In this document: positions 1 through 7,500 of the stretch, one piece after another
How the letters are laid out: every line of letters starts with the position of its first letter
How positions within the stretch are numbered: position 1 is the stretch's first letter
Origin: an uncultured Lachnospiraceae bacterium
GTDB lineage: Bacteria; Bacillota; Clostridia; Lachnospirales; Lachnospiraceae
DNA: 48,057 bases
Assembly (NCBI GenBank): GCA_947089585.1
Contig: CAMULB010000002.1
Coordinates: 1-48,057, forward strand
Direction of reading: 5' to 3'
Position numbers and translations under genes: made by a program
Notes under the pieces: model-generated
Told to the model about the DNA's origin: nothing
The model's database searches: none
The model's input: only the letters and a program-made list of their open reading frames with translations

Positions 1-1037
1 TCGTCCAAGTGGGTCGCCCGCAGCACTTTTCCCACCGGCGTCACACGCTTGTCCTTCTTCTGAGTGATCGTTGTTGTCTCCCGGCTCTCCTCGTGCACTG
101 CCATGCTGCGAAATTTCAGAATATCAAATACCGCTTCATCCCTGGTATAGCGTTTCTGTTTGTAAAAAACCGGCCCGCCGTCATAGAGCTTGATTGCCGC
201 CGCAATCACCAGCAGCAGAGGAGCGGTAACAACAATTCCCAGAATCGAAATGATCAAGTCCTCAATCCGTTTAAAAAAACGCTGTTCAATCGTCAGACCC
301 TGATTGCGCATCAAGAGCAGCGGCGTATCAAACAGATGAATGTCGTCGGCTGCACTGACCAGAATATCGGAAATCTTCGGTGTCACATAAACACGAATCG
401 ACTCCTGAAAGCAATATTTTGCAATCTGGTTCCGAACCTGGGAGGGCAGATCACACAACACAACAGCGCCATAATCCTTGGCCATAAGATATAATTTCTC
501 ATGCCCGATCTTATAGCTTACCGAAGCACAAATATTGTATTTATCTCTTCTGGAATTAATCTTAGCAATCAATTCATCCGGCGGATAATCTCCGTATACA
601 ACCAGAACCTGCCGGGGCGGATACAACCGCTTATAGGCGATCCTGACAAGGCAAATCCAGACAAAGACCGCCACACAATCTGCTATTGTCAGTGCTGCCA
701 GCGGCTGAATCGGGACGTATTTCTGACATGCCAGCACCAGAATCGGATAAGCCACAACGCTGCTAAAGCCAATCGCCAGTACATGTGCCAGATAGATGTC
801 CGTCACGCGCAAATAGGCAATTTGAAATCCGCCAAACACCTTAGTGAAAAAGAAAATCACTAGCACATACAGGCTTATAACTGCCCAATGTCCTCTCTCA
901 TGAAAGGGATTATCCATCAACGGACTGTAAATCTGATGCCACAAAACGGCAAAGCACAATGCTTCAAAAGCAATGACCAATATATCCGCCGTATAGTTCA
1001 ATAAATGTTTGTACTGTTCTTTTCGTCTCATAAGCAT
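1..1037 (-). CDS. Polyprenyl-phosphate sugar phosphotransferase (priming enzyme), C-terminus cut by window edge
   Basis: Transfers a sugar-1-phosphate from a nucleotide sugar to undecaprenyl phosphate, the first membrane step of polysaccharide assembly. The reading frame on the minus strand is open from 1037 to the window edge (about 345 residues). Several N-terminal membrane segments are followed by a cytoplasmic region and then the start of the bacterial sugar-transferase domain: a segment beginning FKRIEDLIIS, a hydrophobic helix, DGGPVFYKQKR and FDILKFRSM, all hallmarks of the WbaP/PglC-type catalytic domain. The catalytic core continues beyond the window. Two ATG codons (1037 and 1031) are possible starts and neither has a strong ribosome site. 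It is the last visible gene of the polysaccharide operon. The sugar it transfers cannot be read from the sequence. Confidence 0.88.
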   Translation of the reverse strand, partial: MLMRRKEQYKHLLNYTADILVIAFEALCFAVLWHQIYSPLMDNPFHERGHWAVISLYVLVIFFFTKVFGGFQIAYLRVTDIYLAHVLAIGFSSVVAYPILVLACQKYVPIQPLAALTIADCVAVFVWICLVRIAYKRLYPPRQVLVVYGDYPPDELIAKINSRRDKYNICASVSYKIGHEKLYLMAKDYGAVVLCDLPSQVRNQIAKYCFQESIRVYVTPKISDILVSAADDIHLFDTPLLLMRNQGLTIEQRFFKRIEDLIISILGIVVTAPLLLVIAAAIKLYDGGPVFYKQKRYTRDEAVFDILKFRSMAVHEESRETTTITQKKDKRVTPVGKVLRATHLD

Positions 1038-1105
1038 GATTCTCAATTCTGTTTTAAGGTACACTAGACTCCTGCGATCCCAACGCCAAACAAGCGGTCA
1101 CGCAC

Positions 1106-1894
1106 TCAATGCTTCCCATACAAGGTTCTTGTATCTGATTTTCCAACTACCTCATAGCCAATTCCCGCCAGGTATTCATCCAGGCCAAATTCTGAGTAGG
1201 TGACAATATAATCAACCTTTCTCTTTTTTAATGCTTTTTTTAAATACTCCGCATCCTCCTGTGCGCCGCTGCATACCATCCGCACAATACTCATATCCCG
1301 CTCATGACTGCCTTCAGGATACCAGTCTCCGGCCGTTGCCAGAAGATACGGCTTCCTTCCCACGCCCCAAATCAGCGTCGGATCATAGCAGCGCAGCTCC
1401 ATCAGCAGCTGCAGATCCGCCACCACCCGCGGCTGTTCCTGTTCCTTGTCCTCCTTGATCAATTCGCAAATCCCAAACACATCCTGCGAAAGGTTGTACA
1501 CATTTTTCGGCATCATTCCAGGCTGCAATGAGACCACACCTACTCTGCCAAAAAGCACGCACACTGCAAGCATCACAATCGTCAGAAGCTTCCAGCCCGT
1601 TCCTTTCGCCCGCTCTCCGACATCGAGCAGCGCTTTGGCGGCTACAAATAAAAATGGAACGGCCCAAAAAAACCGATAGTAGGTGCTGATCTCCGTGACA
1701 TGCCCCAAAGCCCAGCGGACTGCGTCATTAAAAATCAAGAGTACTGAAAAAAAACAAATCAGAACATAACGCTTGCGCATCTCCTTTTCCTGGTTGATTA
1801 CGACATACAGTGCAATCAGAAACAGAACCAGCGCCGTTCCATTACTGTTCAAATATGTGATCAAAGTCTGATAAACGTTCTCTACATTCTTCAT
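1106..1894 (-). CDS. C-terminal half of a split multi-pass membrane protein
   Basis: A 262-residue hydrophobic protein with about four membrane segments in its first 130 residues and a soluble C-terminal part. It lies in exactly the same reading frame as the 354-residue gene before it, separated only by one TGA (1904-1906) and three sense codons. The two together would be a single product of about 620 residues, a usual size for large polysaccharide-locus membrane proteins such as DUF6077-type. An ATG at 1894 is preceded by GAGG at about seven bases, so the half could be translated by reinitiation. It may be a separate subunit, but it is more likely the tail of an interrupted gene. No catalytic motif was recognised. 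Confidence 0.6.
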   Translation of the reverse strand: MKNVENVYQTLITYLNSNGTALVLFLIALYVVINQEKEMRKRYVLICFFSVLLIFNDAVRWALGHVTEISTYYRFFWAVPFLFVAAKALLDVGERAKGTGWKLLTIVMLAVCVLFGRVGVVSLQPGMMPKNVYNLSQDVFGICELIKEDKEQEQPRVVADLQLLMELRCYDPTLIWGVGRKPYLLATAGDWYPEGSHERDMSIVRMVCSGAQEDAEYLKKALKKRKVDYIVTYSEFGLDEYLAGIGYEVVGKSDTRTLYGKH

Positions 1895-1903
1895 TGCAAT
1901 CCC

Positions 1904-2968
1904 TCACTCCACCATAATCAGCCAAATTTTTCTGGTATACAGAAAATACAAAAGCAGGTAGACAACATTCGGCAGCACACAGAGGATCCCATACCACAGA
2001 TAGCGAACCTTTTTTTGAATCAGACATTCTGTAAGGGCAACAATTCCAATTATCGCCGGGACAATCAGAATCGCCGACATCGAAACCGGAACACTTGCTG
2101 CTGCAATTATAAACAGTAATCTCCAGTTCTCCCGTTTTTCTATATTGCTCCACAAGGCTGCGATCGCGTAAAACACAGCCGCAATGACCACATTCGCACA
2201 AAATCCCTTTGATTCACTGTTGCGGTAAAGCAGAAAATCTGCCGTCGTGTAACCCGATACAAAGAGGCAGTTCAAACCAATTACGATGCCGGTATAGAGA
2301 TACGCTTTTCTTGAATCGTCTTTAAATATTTGTTTTCCAATCAGAAACATCAGCAAAACAGCCATCAGCATACAAATGCTGCCCATCCCGTAGTTTTGGG
2401 CAATGATCGGAGCCACTCCAAAAATCTTGCACCAAAAGGTCGTGCTCATATAAAACCCAGACAGTGCATACCGCATATCGAGATACTTCTCGATCAAACC
2501 CGTCTCTCCGTCATACACATACATCTGATCCGTATAAAGCGTTGTATTGATCGTTCCCACATAAAACGCCGTATCAAATCCCATATAATAATGAATACAC
2601 TGATAAAAAATCAGAACCAACAGCAGCGTCAGCGCAGCAAGTGCAAGATACCATTGCCTGACCGACAGCTCCTGCTTGATCATGCCAAATCTCTGCCAAA
2701 GCTGCTTCCGGTTCCAGATCACACCTTTCAGCAGAATCAACACGCAGACGACTGCCCATACGATGACCAGCACATGAAACGAGATTTTTAAAAAAATCAA
2801 TGGCAGCGCTACCAGCTGGAACAGACCAAAATAGCCAAAAAAACCAACCACCAGAATCAGCAGCCCCTTGTCCTTGAACCCCGCCCATCTGCATAAATCA
2901 TTGCCGATGATCAGATACAATATCAATTGTAATAAAATGACTGCCCCACATGCGATCAGCTGCTCCAT
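1904..2968 (-). CDS. N-terminal half of a split multi-pass membrane protein (DUF6077-like)
   Basis: A 354-residue integral membrane protein with about nine or ten hydrophobic segments, starting MEQLIACGAV. A loop after about residue 130 contains the motif YYMGFDTAFYVG and a Tyr-rich stretch. This layout resembles GT-C-like or DUF6077-type membrane proteins found in clostridial polysaccharide clusters; that assignment is from memory and uncertain. The product ends at a TGA that lies in frame with the following open frame, so it may be a truncated version of a protein of about 620 residues. The start at 2968 follows a purine-rich AAGGAAAAG. Its likely role, by context, is modification, polymerisation or glycosyl transfer on the outer face of the membrane. 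Confidence 0.6.
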   Translation of the reverse strand: MEQLIACGAVILLQLILYLIIGNDLCRWAGFKDKGLLILVVGFFGYFGLFQLVALPLIFLKISFHVLVIVWAVVCVLILLKGVIWNRKQLWQRFGMIKQELSVRQWYLALAALTLLLVLIFYQCIHYYMGFDTAFYVGTINTTLYTDQMYVYDGETGLIEKYLDMRYALSGFYMSTTFWCKIFGVAPIIAQNYGMGSICMLMAVLLMFLIGKQIFKDDSRKAYLYTGIVIGLNCLFVSGYTTADFLLYRNSESKGFCANVVIAAVFYAIAALWSNIEKRENWRLLFIIAAASVPVSMSAILIVPAIIGIVALTECLIQKKVRYLWYGILCVLPNVVYLLLYFLYTRKIWLIMVE

Positions 2969-3033
2969 ACGCTTTTCCTTTCCTTTTGGATGTCCTTATT
3001 CTACCATCTTTGCCGAAAAATGGCAATCTTTTC

Positions 3034-3152
3034 CACAAGGTTGCCGCAAACAGTGCTTCCTCTCCTTTATCGTTCGCACCACTCACTTCCCACAAGGCTG
3101 ACGCAAACAGTGCTGCTTTTCCATTCCGGTTCGATTCACACCGCTCACTTCC
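3034..3152. repeat. Two-copy imperfect tandem repeat, units of about 57 and 62 bases
   Basis: Copy one (3034-3090) and copy two (3091-3152) share the blocks CACAAGG, GCAAACAGTGCT and CTCACTTCC in the same order. The repeat fills most of the gap between two co-directional genes, and copy two includes the stop codon of the upstream gene (3145-3147). The rest of the 176-base gap (2969-3144) holds only the ribosome site of the next gene. Confidence 0.75.
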
Positions 3153-4554
3153 CGCTCACCTTCCTCACCACGCGCGTTTTCAAGCTTCCACGCGCCTCTA
3201 ATGCCCTGGCAACCCCCGCCGCAATCTGCTCCTGTTTCCTCTGCTGCGCCTTATCTAGCTCCCGCATCAGCTCCTCCCAGCTCAGATAGCAAATCTCGCC
3301 CTCCAGCGTCACCTCGGACAGCTTCCCCAGCCTGCCCTTCCTTTTTGAAATCTCATACCGGGGATCGGGCGTCAAAAACAAATCCATCGCTTGCTTCGGT
3401 TCATCCGCCGCAGTCTCCTCCGACTCCTGCACCCGCCACTCCGCCTCACAGCCATCCGGCACACAGACAAGCTCTTTTCCCAGCGATTCCGCCCGCTCCA
3501 CACGACAGCGGCACGGATACGCTCCCGGATCCCAGCGCAGATTCAAAAGCTCCGCCTCTGTGGGAAGCTGCACCCGAATGCGAAACCTTCCGTCTGTCAA
3601 CGGCACCTGCACCGTTACCGTCTCATTCTCATTATACCCATTTCCTGTATTAATATAGAATTTGCTGACCAAGGATCGCGCCCGGCTGTAATACCTTGCG
3701 ATCTTCTCAAGCTCCAGCCGCAGCGGCTCCCTTTCATATTTCTGCAAGCTATAGCTGCCCACATACTGATAGGCAAAATGAATTTCCCAGCGCTTGAATA
3801 CGGCAGCATCCTCTTTCCTGATACCGTATTTTTCCTCCAATTGACGATGATCTACGATCTGTGACAAACCCGGATGCTTATAAAACAGCTCGTTGAGCAC
3901 GCGCCACATCACATACTCCACCGGAATCGCAAACGGAAACACCCATTCTGCATCAATCACCGCATACGTTTTGCCAAGGCAGAATATATTATCAAAGATC
4001 AAGTCAATATCCAGGTTTTCGGCACATTTTTTTGCACCTGCACAGCGCGCCTCGCCGAACACCTCGATAAAACGCGGATCCTGACCGTAATCCTCCCGCA
4101 GCCTGCTGTCCGCGAGAAATACCTGGTAAAAATCTGCGATCAGCGCTTCAATCCGTTCGCCCTCACGGCGCGTCATCAGCACGCTGACCAGATCGTCAAG
4201 CGTGGCTTCCTCCAGATAGTCGTAAATGATCGCGCCATTTTCCTGCCGGCCCCCAAGATAGGACCAGCGGCCCGGCGCACAATCCCTTTGGTTCATCCGC
4301 AGCAAATGCTCCGCCGCCTTCGGCCCCACCGGATATTTGCCGACATACCTTTTCCCCGCTTCCTCCCAGATCGCAGTATAAATGCGAAAGCCCGGATTGC
4401 GGTCGCAGCTTAGCTTGACATATTGAATTTCCCGTTCGCTGCGGCTGTGCTTCTGTTTGACCTCCACCAAAAAGGAGTTGGCAAATTTGTCGGCCACACC
4501 CTCCTTCGCCAGCGTCTGACACAGGCCCGCTTCGTAAAACAGAGCCAATTTGCC
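3145..4554 (-). pseudogene. Kinase-like C-terminal part of an interrupted methyltransferase-kinase gene
   Basis: This open frame directly continues the methyltransferase frame after an in-frame TAG at 4555-4557. It has no credible start of its own: the first start-like codon is a TTG at 4548, with no ribosome site. Counting from that TTG, the first 210 residues look like a small-molecule or LPS kinase fold: a possible beta-3 lysine at 71 (GKYPV), a hinge-like IIYDYLEEATL near 107-117, and DLIFDNIF (D182, D186, N187) followed by VIDAEW (D199), which resemble a kinase catalytic loop and metal-binding aspartate. A beta-rich region (about 295-350) and a charged, possibly coiled-coil tail (about 425-467) follow. 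The layout recalls WbdD, the methyltransferase-kinase that caps O-antigen chains for Wzm/Wzt export. If the TAG is real, this part is probably not made or is made poorly. Confidence 0.6.
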
Positions 4555-5334
4555 CTAGCTGAACTGGAACATCGGCCGGCCGTAAAGCGGCGTATTGACA
4601 CTTTCGTCCGTAAAAATCTCATAGGGAAACTTATAGTCGGGATACGGATAATAAAAGCGGTTGCAAATCAGTCCCGTCCTGGCGCACAAGTCCTCCAGCT
4701 CGGTCTTGCTGAACGTTCGGACCGACTTCACGCCGTCGTAGCGATCCAGCCCCAGAAAATAGCGATCCGTATGATCCTCCGGCGCTCCGGCAAAATATTT
4801 TGCGCCCAGGCGGTTTTCGATGGCGATGAGAATCGTTCCCTCCGGCTTTAAGCGGCGGGCAATCTGTTTCAGAAACTCCTCGTAGGGCTGCTCCCCTTCG
4901 GTAAAACTGCCCGCATATTCAAAGACACCGTTTAAAATAATGTAGTCAAATTCCTCCCGCAGCGGAATCTCGTTGAGATTGCCGACCACAATCTCCAGAT
5001 TGGCCCGCTGCCGGTTCCGTTCAAAATTGATCGTCGCCCGCCGTTTGGACAGCTCTACGGCCACAACCTCCTTCGCCTTTTCACAGAGGATGCCGGTCAC
5101 GGCGCCGCAGCCCGCACCCACCTCCAGGATTCTGGCCTCCGGTGCAAACGGATACCACAAGAAAATATTTTCCCGCACCTTTGAAAGGTGATAGAGAATG
5201 GGATAGGACAATTCCTCCTGCAAAATGTCGTCAAGTCCCATTCCCTGTCTGACCAGGCGCAGAATCTCCTCCTCCACTTCTCCATCCGAATATTGATCCA
5301 CTCCATGATAGAATGTTTCATTGAATTTTGCCAT
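4555..5334 (-). CDS. SAM-dependent methyltransferase (N-terminal part of an interrupted two-domain protein)
   Basis: A class I methyltransferase. Motif I is ILEVGAGCGAVTG, followed by an acidic VAVEL strand, VVGNLNEIP and FDYIILNGVFEYA, the usual order of SAM-binding and catalytic strands. The start at 5334 (MAKFNE) was chosen because GAGGAG lies nine bases upstream; a longer start at 5388 would overlap the Wzt gene and lacks a ribosome site. The product has 259 residues and ends at a TAG followed in the same frame by more than 460 further codons. It sits 41 bases after Wzt. By context it could methylate the non-reducing end of the exported glycan, as the WbdD methyltransferase does, or another sugar of the repeat unit. 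Confidence 0.78.
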   Translation of the reverse strand: MAKFNETFYHGVDQYSDGEVEEEILRLVRQGMGLDDILQEELSYPILYHLSKVRENIFLWYPFAPEARILEVGAGCGAVTGILCEKAKEVVAVELSKRRATINFERNRQRANLEIVVGNLNEIPLREEFDYIILNGVFEYAGSFTEGEQPYEEFLKQIARRLKPEGTILIAIENRLGAKYFAGAPEDHTDRYFLGLDRYDGVKSVRTFSKTELEDLCARTGLICNRFYYPYPDYKFPYEIFTDESVNTPLYGRPMFQFS

Positions 5335-5375
5335 CCTGATTTGCTCCTCTTTACAATCCTGCGCTCCGCTTTCCC

Positions 5376-6644
5376 TTAATCGCGGCAATAGCGAAGCTCC
5401 ACCTTAGAATTCATATCGAAAAATCCGTCCGCGACCTTATCGGCTACCACCGTAATACTGCAAACGTCATATAGACGATGATACACCGTCAGCTCTCCGT
5501 TTTCATAGCCCGTACAGCCGAGAGACAGCAGGTATTCTCCGCCCTGCAAATCCATCTGCTGACGGAATTCCAGGATGAAGCTCTCTCCCGCCTCTGGACA
5601 GCCTGTATTTATATTCTCATACATCGTATTGGTGCCCGTGATCGTCGTTCCATGAATGTCCTTAATGGCAAAGGCGATGATCGGATAGTCCAGACGCTGA
5701 TAGAATTTCGCGCGCATGCGGATCGTGAATTCTTTGCCCTTTTCTACGATATTGGTATAATTTCCCTCCTTGTCGAGAATGGCAAAATCCGCTATCTCCG
5801 CCTTGCCGGAGCCATATTCATCCTTCTGGGGGTTGATCGTCATCGACTCCTTCCACAAACGCCCCGGCTCCTCTTTTCTCGTTCCCTGCTCCTGATAGGT
5901 CTTGTCGTTCTGCCGCACGAGCACCTTTTTATACAGATCGACCATCTCCTTGGGGATGCCCTCCGCCAGCTTTTCCCCCTTGTTGAGCAGAATTACGCGG
6001 TCACAATAGCGGCTGATGCTGTTCAAGTCATGGCTGACAAAGAGAATCGTCTTTCCCATCTGCTTGAATTCCTCAAATTTATGGTAGCATTTATTCTGAA
6101 AAAAAACATCCCCGACTGACAGAGCCTCATCCACAATCAAAATCTCCGGCTCGATGTTGATCGCCACCGCAAAGGCCAGACGCACAAACATACCACTGGA
6201 ATACGTTTTCACCGGCTGATAAACAAAATCTCCGATATCGGCAAAATCGAGAATCGCCTCCATCTTGCCGTCGATTTCTTCCCGCGAAAATCCCATCATC
6301 GTGCCGTTGAGATACACATTTTCAATCCCTGTGTATTCCATATTGAAGCCTGCGCCCAGCTCCAGCAGGGCAGAAATTCGTCCCCGCACCTTCACCTTGC
6401 CCCCCGTCGGGGACAAAACGCCGGTGATGATCTTTAAGATGGTCGATTTCCCTGAACCGTTGGTGCCGATAATGCCCACTGTCTCCCCTTCTCCAACGGT
6501 AAAATTGAGATTTTGCAGGGCATAGTGCTCCGTATACAGCTTTTTGCGTGTCAGTCCCAGCGACTCCCGCAGCCGCTGGCTGGGCTTGTCGTACAGCTTA
6601 TAAATCTTCGTTACCTGTTCCACTTCAATCGCTGTTTGCGCCAT
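5376..6644 (-). CDS. wzt: Polysaccharide ABC transporter ATPase with C-terminal glycan-binding domain
   Basis: The ATPase of a Wzm/Wzt (TagGH-like) exporter. Walker A is GTNGSGKST at residues 60-68, the signature is YSSGM at 148-152, Walker B is ILIVDEA with D172 and E173, and the switch histidine is H205. These spacings and the SVGD after Walker B are typical of the Wzt/TagH/RfbE branch. At 422 residues it is longer than a bare ATPase. Residues about 275-422 form a beta-rich extension with a FAIKDIHGTTITGTN stretch characteristic of the Wzt C-terminal carbohydrate-binding domain, which in O-antigen systems recognises a chemically capped chain end. It lies 15 bases after the permease gene and just before a methyltransferase/kinase-like gene, which fits export of a capped polymer. 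Confidence 0.93.
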   Translation of the reverse strand: MAQTAIEVEQVTKIYKLYDKPSQRLRESLGLTRKKLYTEHYALQNLNFTVGEGETVGIIGTNGSGKSTILKIITGVLSPTGGKVKVRGRISALLELGAGFNMEYTGIENVYLNGTMMGFSREEIDGKMEAILDFADIGDFVYQPVKTYSSGMFVRLAFAVAINIEPEILIVDEALSVGDVFFQNKCYHKFEEFKQMGKTILFVSHDLNSISRYCDRVILLNKGEKLAEGIPKEMVDLYKKVLVRQNDKTYQEQGTRKEEPGRLWKESMTINPQKDEYGSGKAEIADFAILDKEGNYTNIVEKGKEFTIRMRAKFYQRLDYPIIAFAIKDIHGTTITGTNTMYENINTGCPEAGESFILEFRQQMDLQGGEYLLSLGCTGYENGELTVYHRLYDVCSITVVADKVADGFFDMNSKVELRYCRD

Positions 6645-6659
6645 AACCGTTTCCTCCTT

Positions 6660-7460
6660 TTACAGTACATCCGCAAAATGCGGGCGCAGCCGGCCAAAGA
6701 TCAGCTTTCCCAGCCCCCAAAATACGAGGACAACCGCCCAGAAATAGACCGTCATGCCCAGATTTTGCCAAAACCACTGCTTGTAGATCAGCGCATCCCG
6801 ATATCCGGTAACAATGTAATACAGCGGATTGAGCTTGAGAATGCCGATCAAAACCGGGGAAAGCTCAATCGTATCCACATTCCACATGATCGGCGTCATC
6901 CACATCCCCACCTGCAGCGCAATGCCCACAGCCTGACTCAGATCGCGGAAAAACACGACCACCGCACTGGTAATATAGATCAGACCGACCGTAAAACAAA
7001 CCGTGGCCAACCCATAGTAAAAAATCTGCAGCGTATACAAATCCGGCAGCATCCCATAGAAGCAGAAGATCAGCAGCGTAATGAGGATAAAAAACACATG
7101 GACAAAAAAGGCGGAAATGATCTTCACCAACGGCAGCACTTCGATCTGAAACACCACCTTTTTTACGAGATAGCTGTATTCAATCAGCGTATTTGTCCCG
7201 CTCATCAACGCCTCCTGGAAGAAGAACCAGGGAACAATGCCGGCCACCAGCCACAGCACATAGGGTACCTTGATCCCCTCATGCAGATTGAGTGCACTGG
7301 ACTTCATTCCCTTTTCAAAGACGAACCAGTACACCAGCACCGTCACCACCGGCTGAATAAACGCCCAGGCCACGCCCAGATAGGAGCCTGCAAACTTCGC
7401 CTTGAAATCGTTTTTTGCCAGACTTTTTATTAAATTAAAATTTATTTTTTCGCTTTTCAT
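6660..7460 (-). CDS. wzm: Polysaccharide ABC transporter permease
   Basis: An ABC-2 type permease that forms the membrane channel with the Wzt ATPase encoded next. It has 266 residues and about six membrane segments. The amphipathic N-terminus contains LAKNDFKAKFAGSYLGVAW, the conserved opening of Wzm/TagG proteins, and an LNPLYYIVTGYRD motif lies near the C-terminus, also typical. The start at 7460 was preferred because GAGGAG lies ten bases upstream; an ATG at 7478 has no ribosome site. The start follows the preceding membrane gene by about 40 bases. Confidence 0.93.
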   Translation of the reverse strand: MKSEKINFNLIKSLAKNDFKAKFAGSYLGVAWAFIQPVVTVLVYWFVFEKGMKSSALNLHEGIKVPYVLWLVAGIVPWFFFQEALMSGTNTLIEYSYLVKKVVFQIEVLPLVKIISAFFVHVFFILITLLIFCFYGMLPDLYTLQIFYYGLATVCFTVGLIYITSAVVVFFRDLSQAVGIALQVGMWMTPIMWNVDTIELSPVLIGILKLNPLYYIVTGYRDALIYKQWFWQNLGMTVYFWAVVLVFWGLGKLIFGRLRPHFADVL

Positions 7461-7500
7461 TCCAAATATTCTCCTCATGTACCGTTTACCGTCGTTTCAT

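Noticed and set aside
1904..1906. Selenocysteine at the in-frame TGA
   Set aside because: No clear selenocysteine hairpin follows, and the surrounding membrane segment is not a known selenoprotein site.
4546..4548. TTG as a real start of a 467-residue protein
   Set aside because: There is no ribosome site before it, and the same frame continues back through one TAG into a methyltransferase, so it is better read as an interrupted gene.
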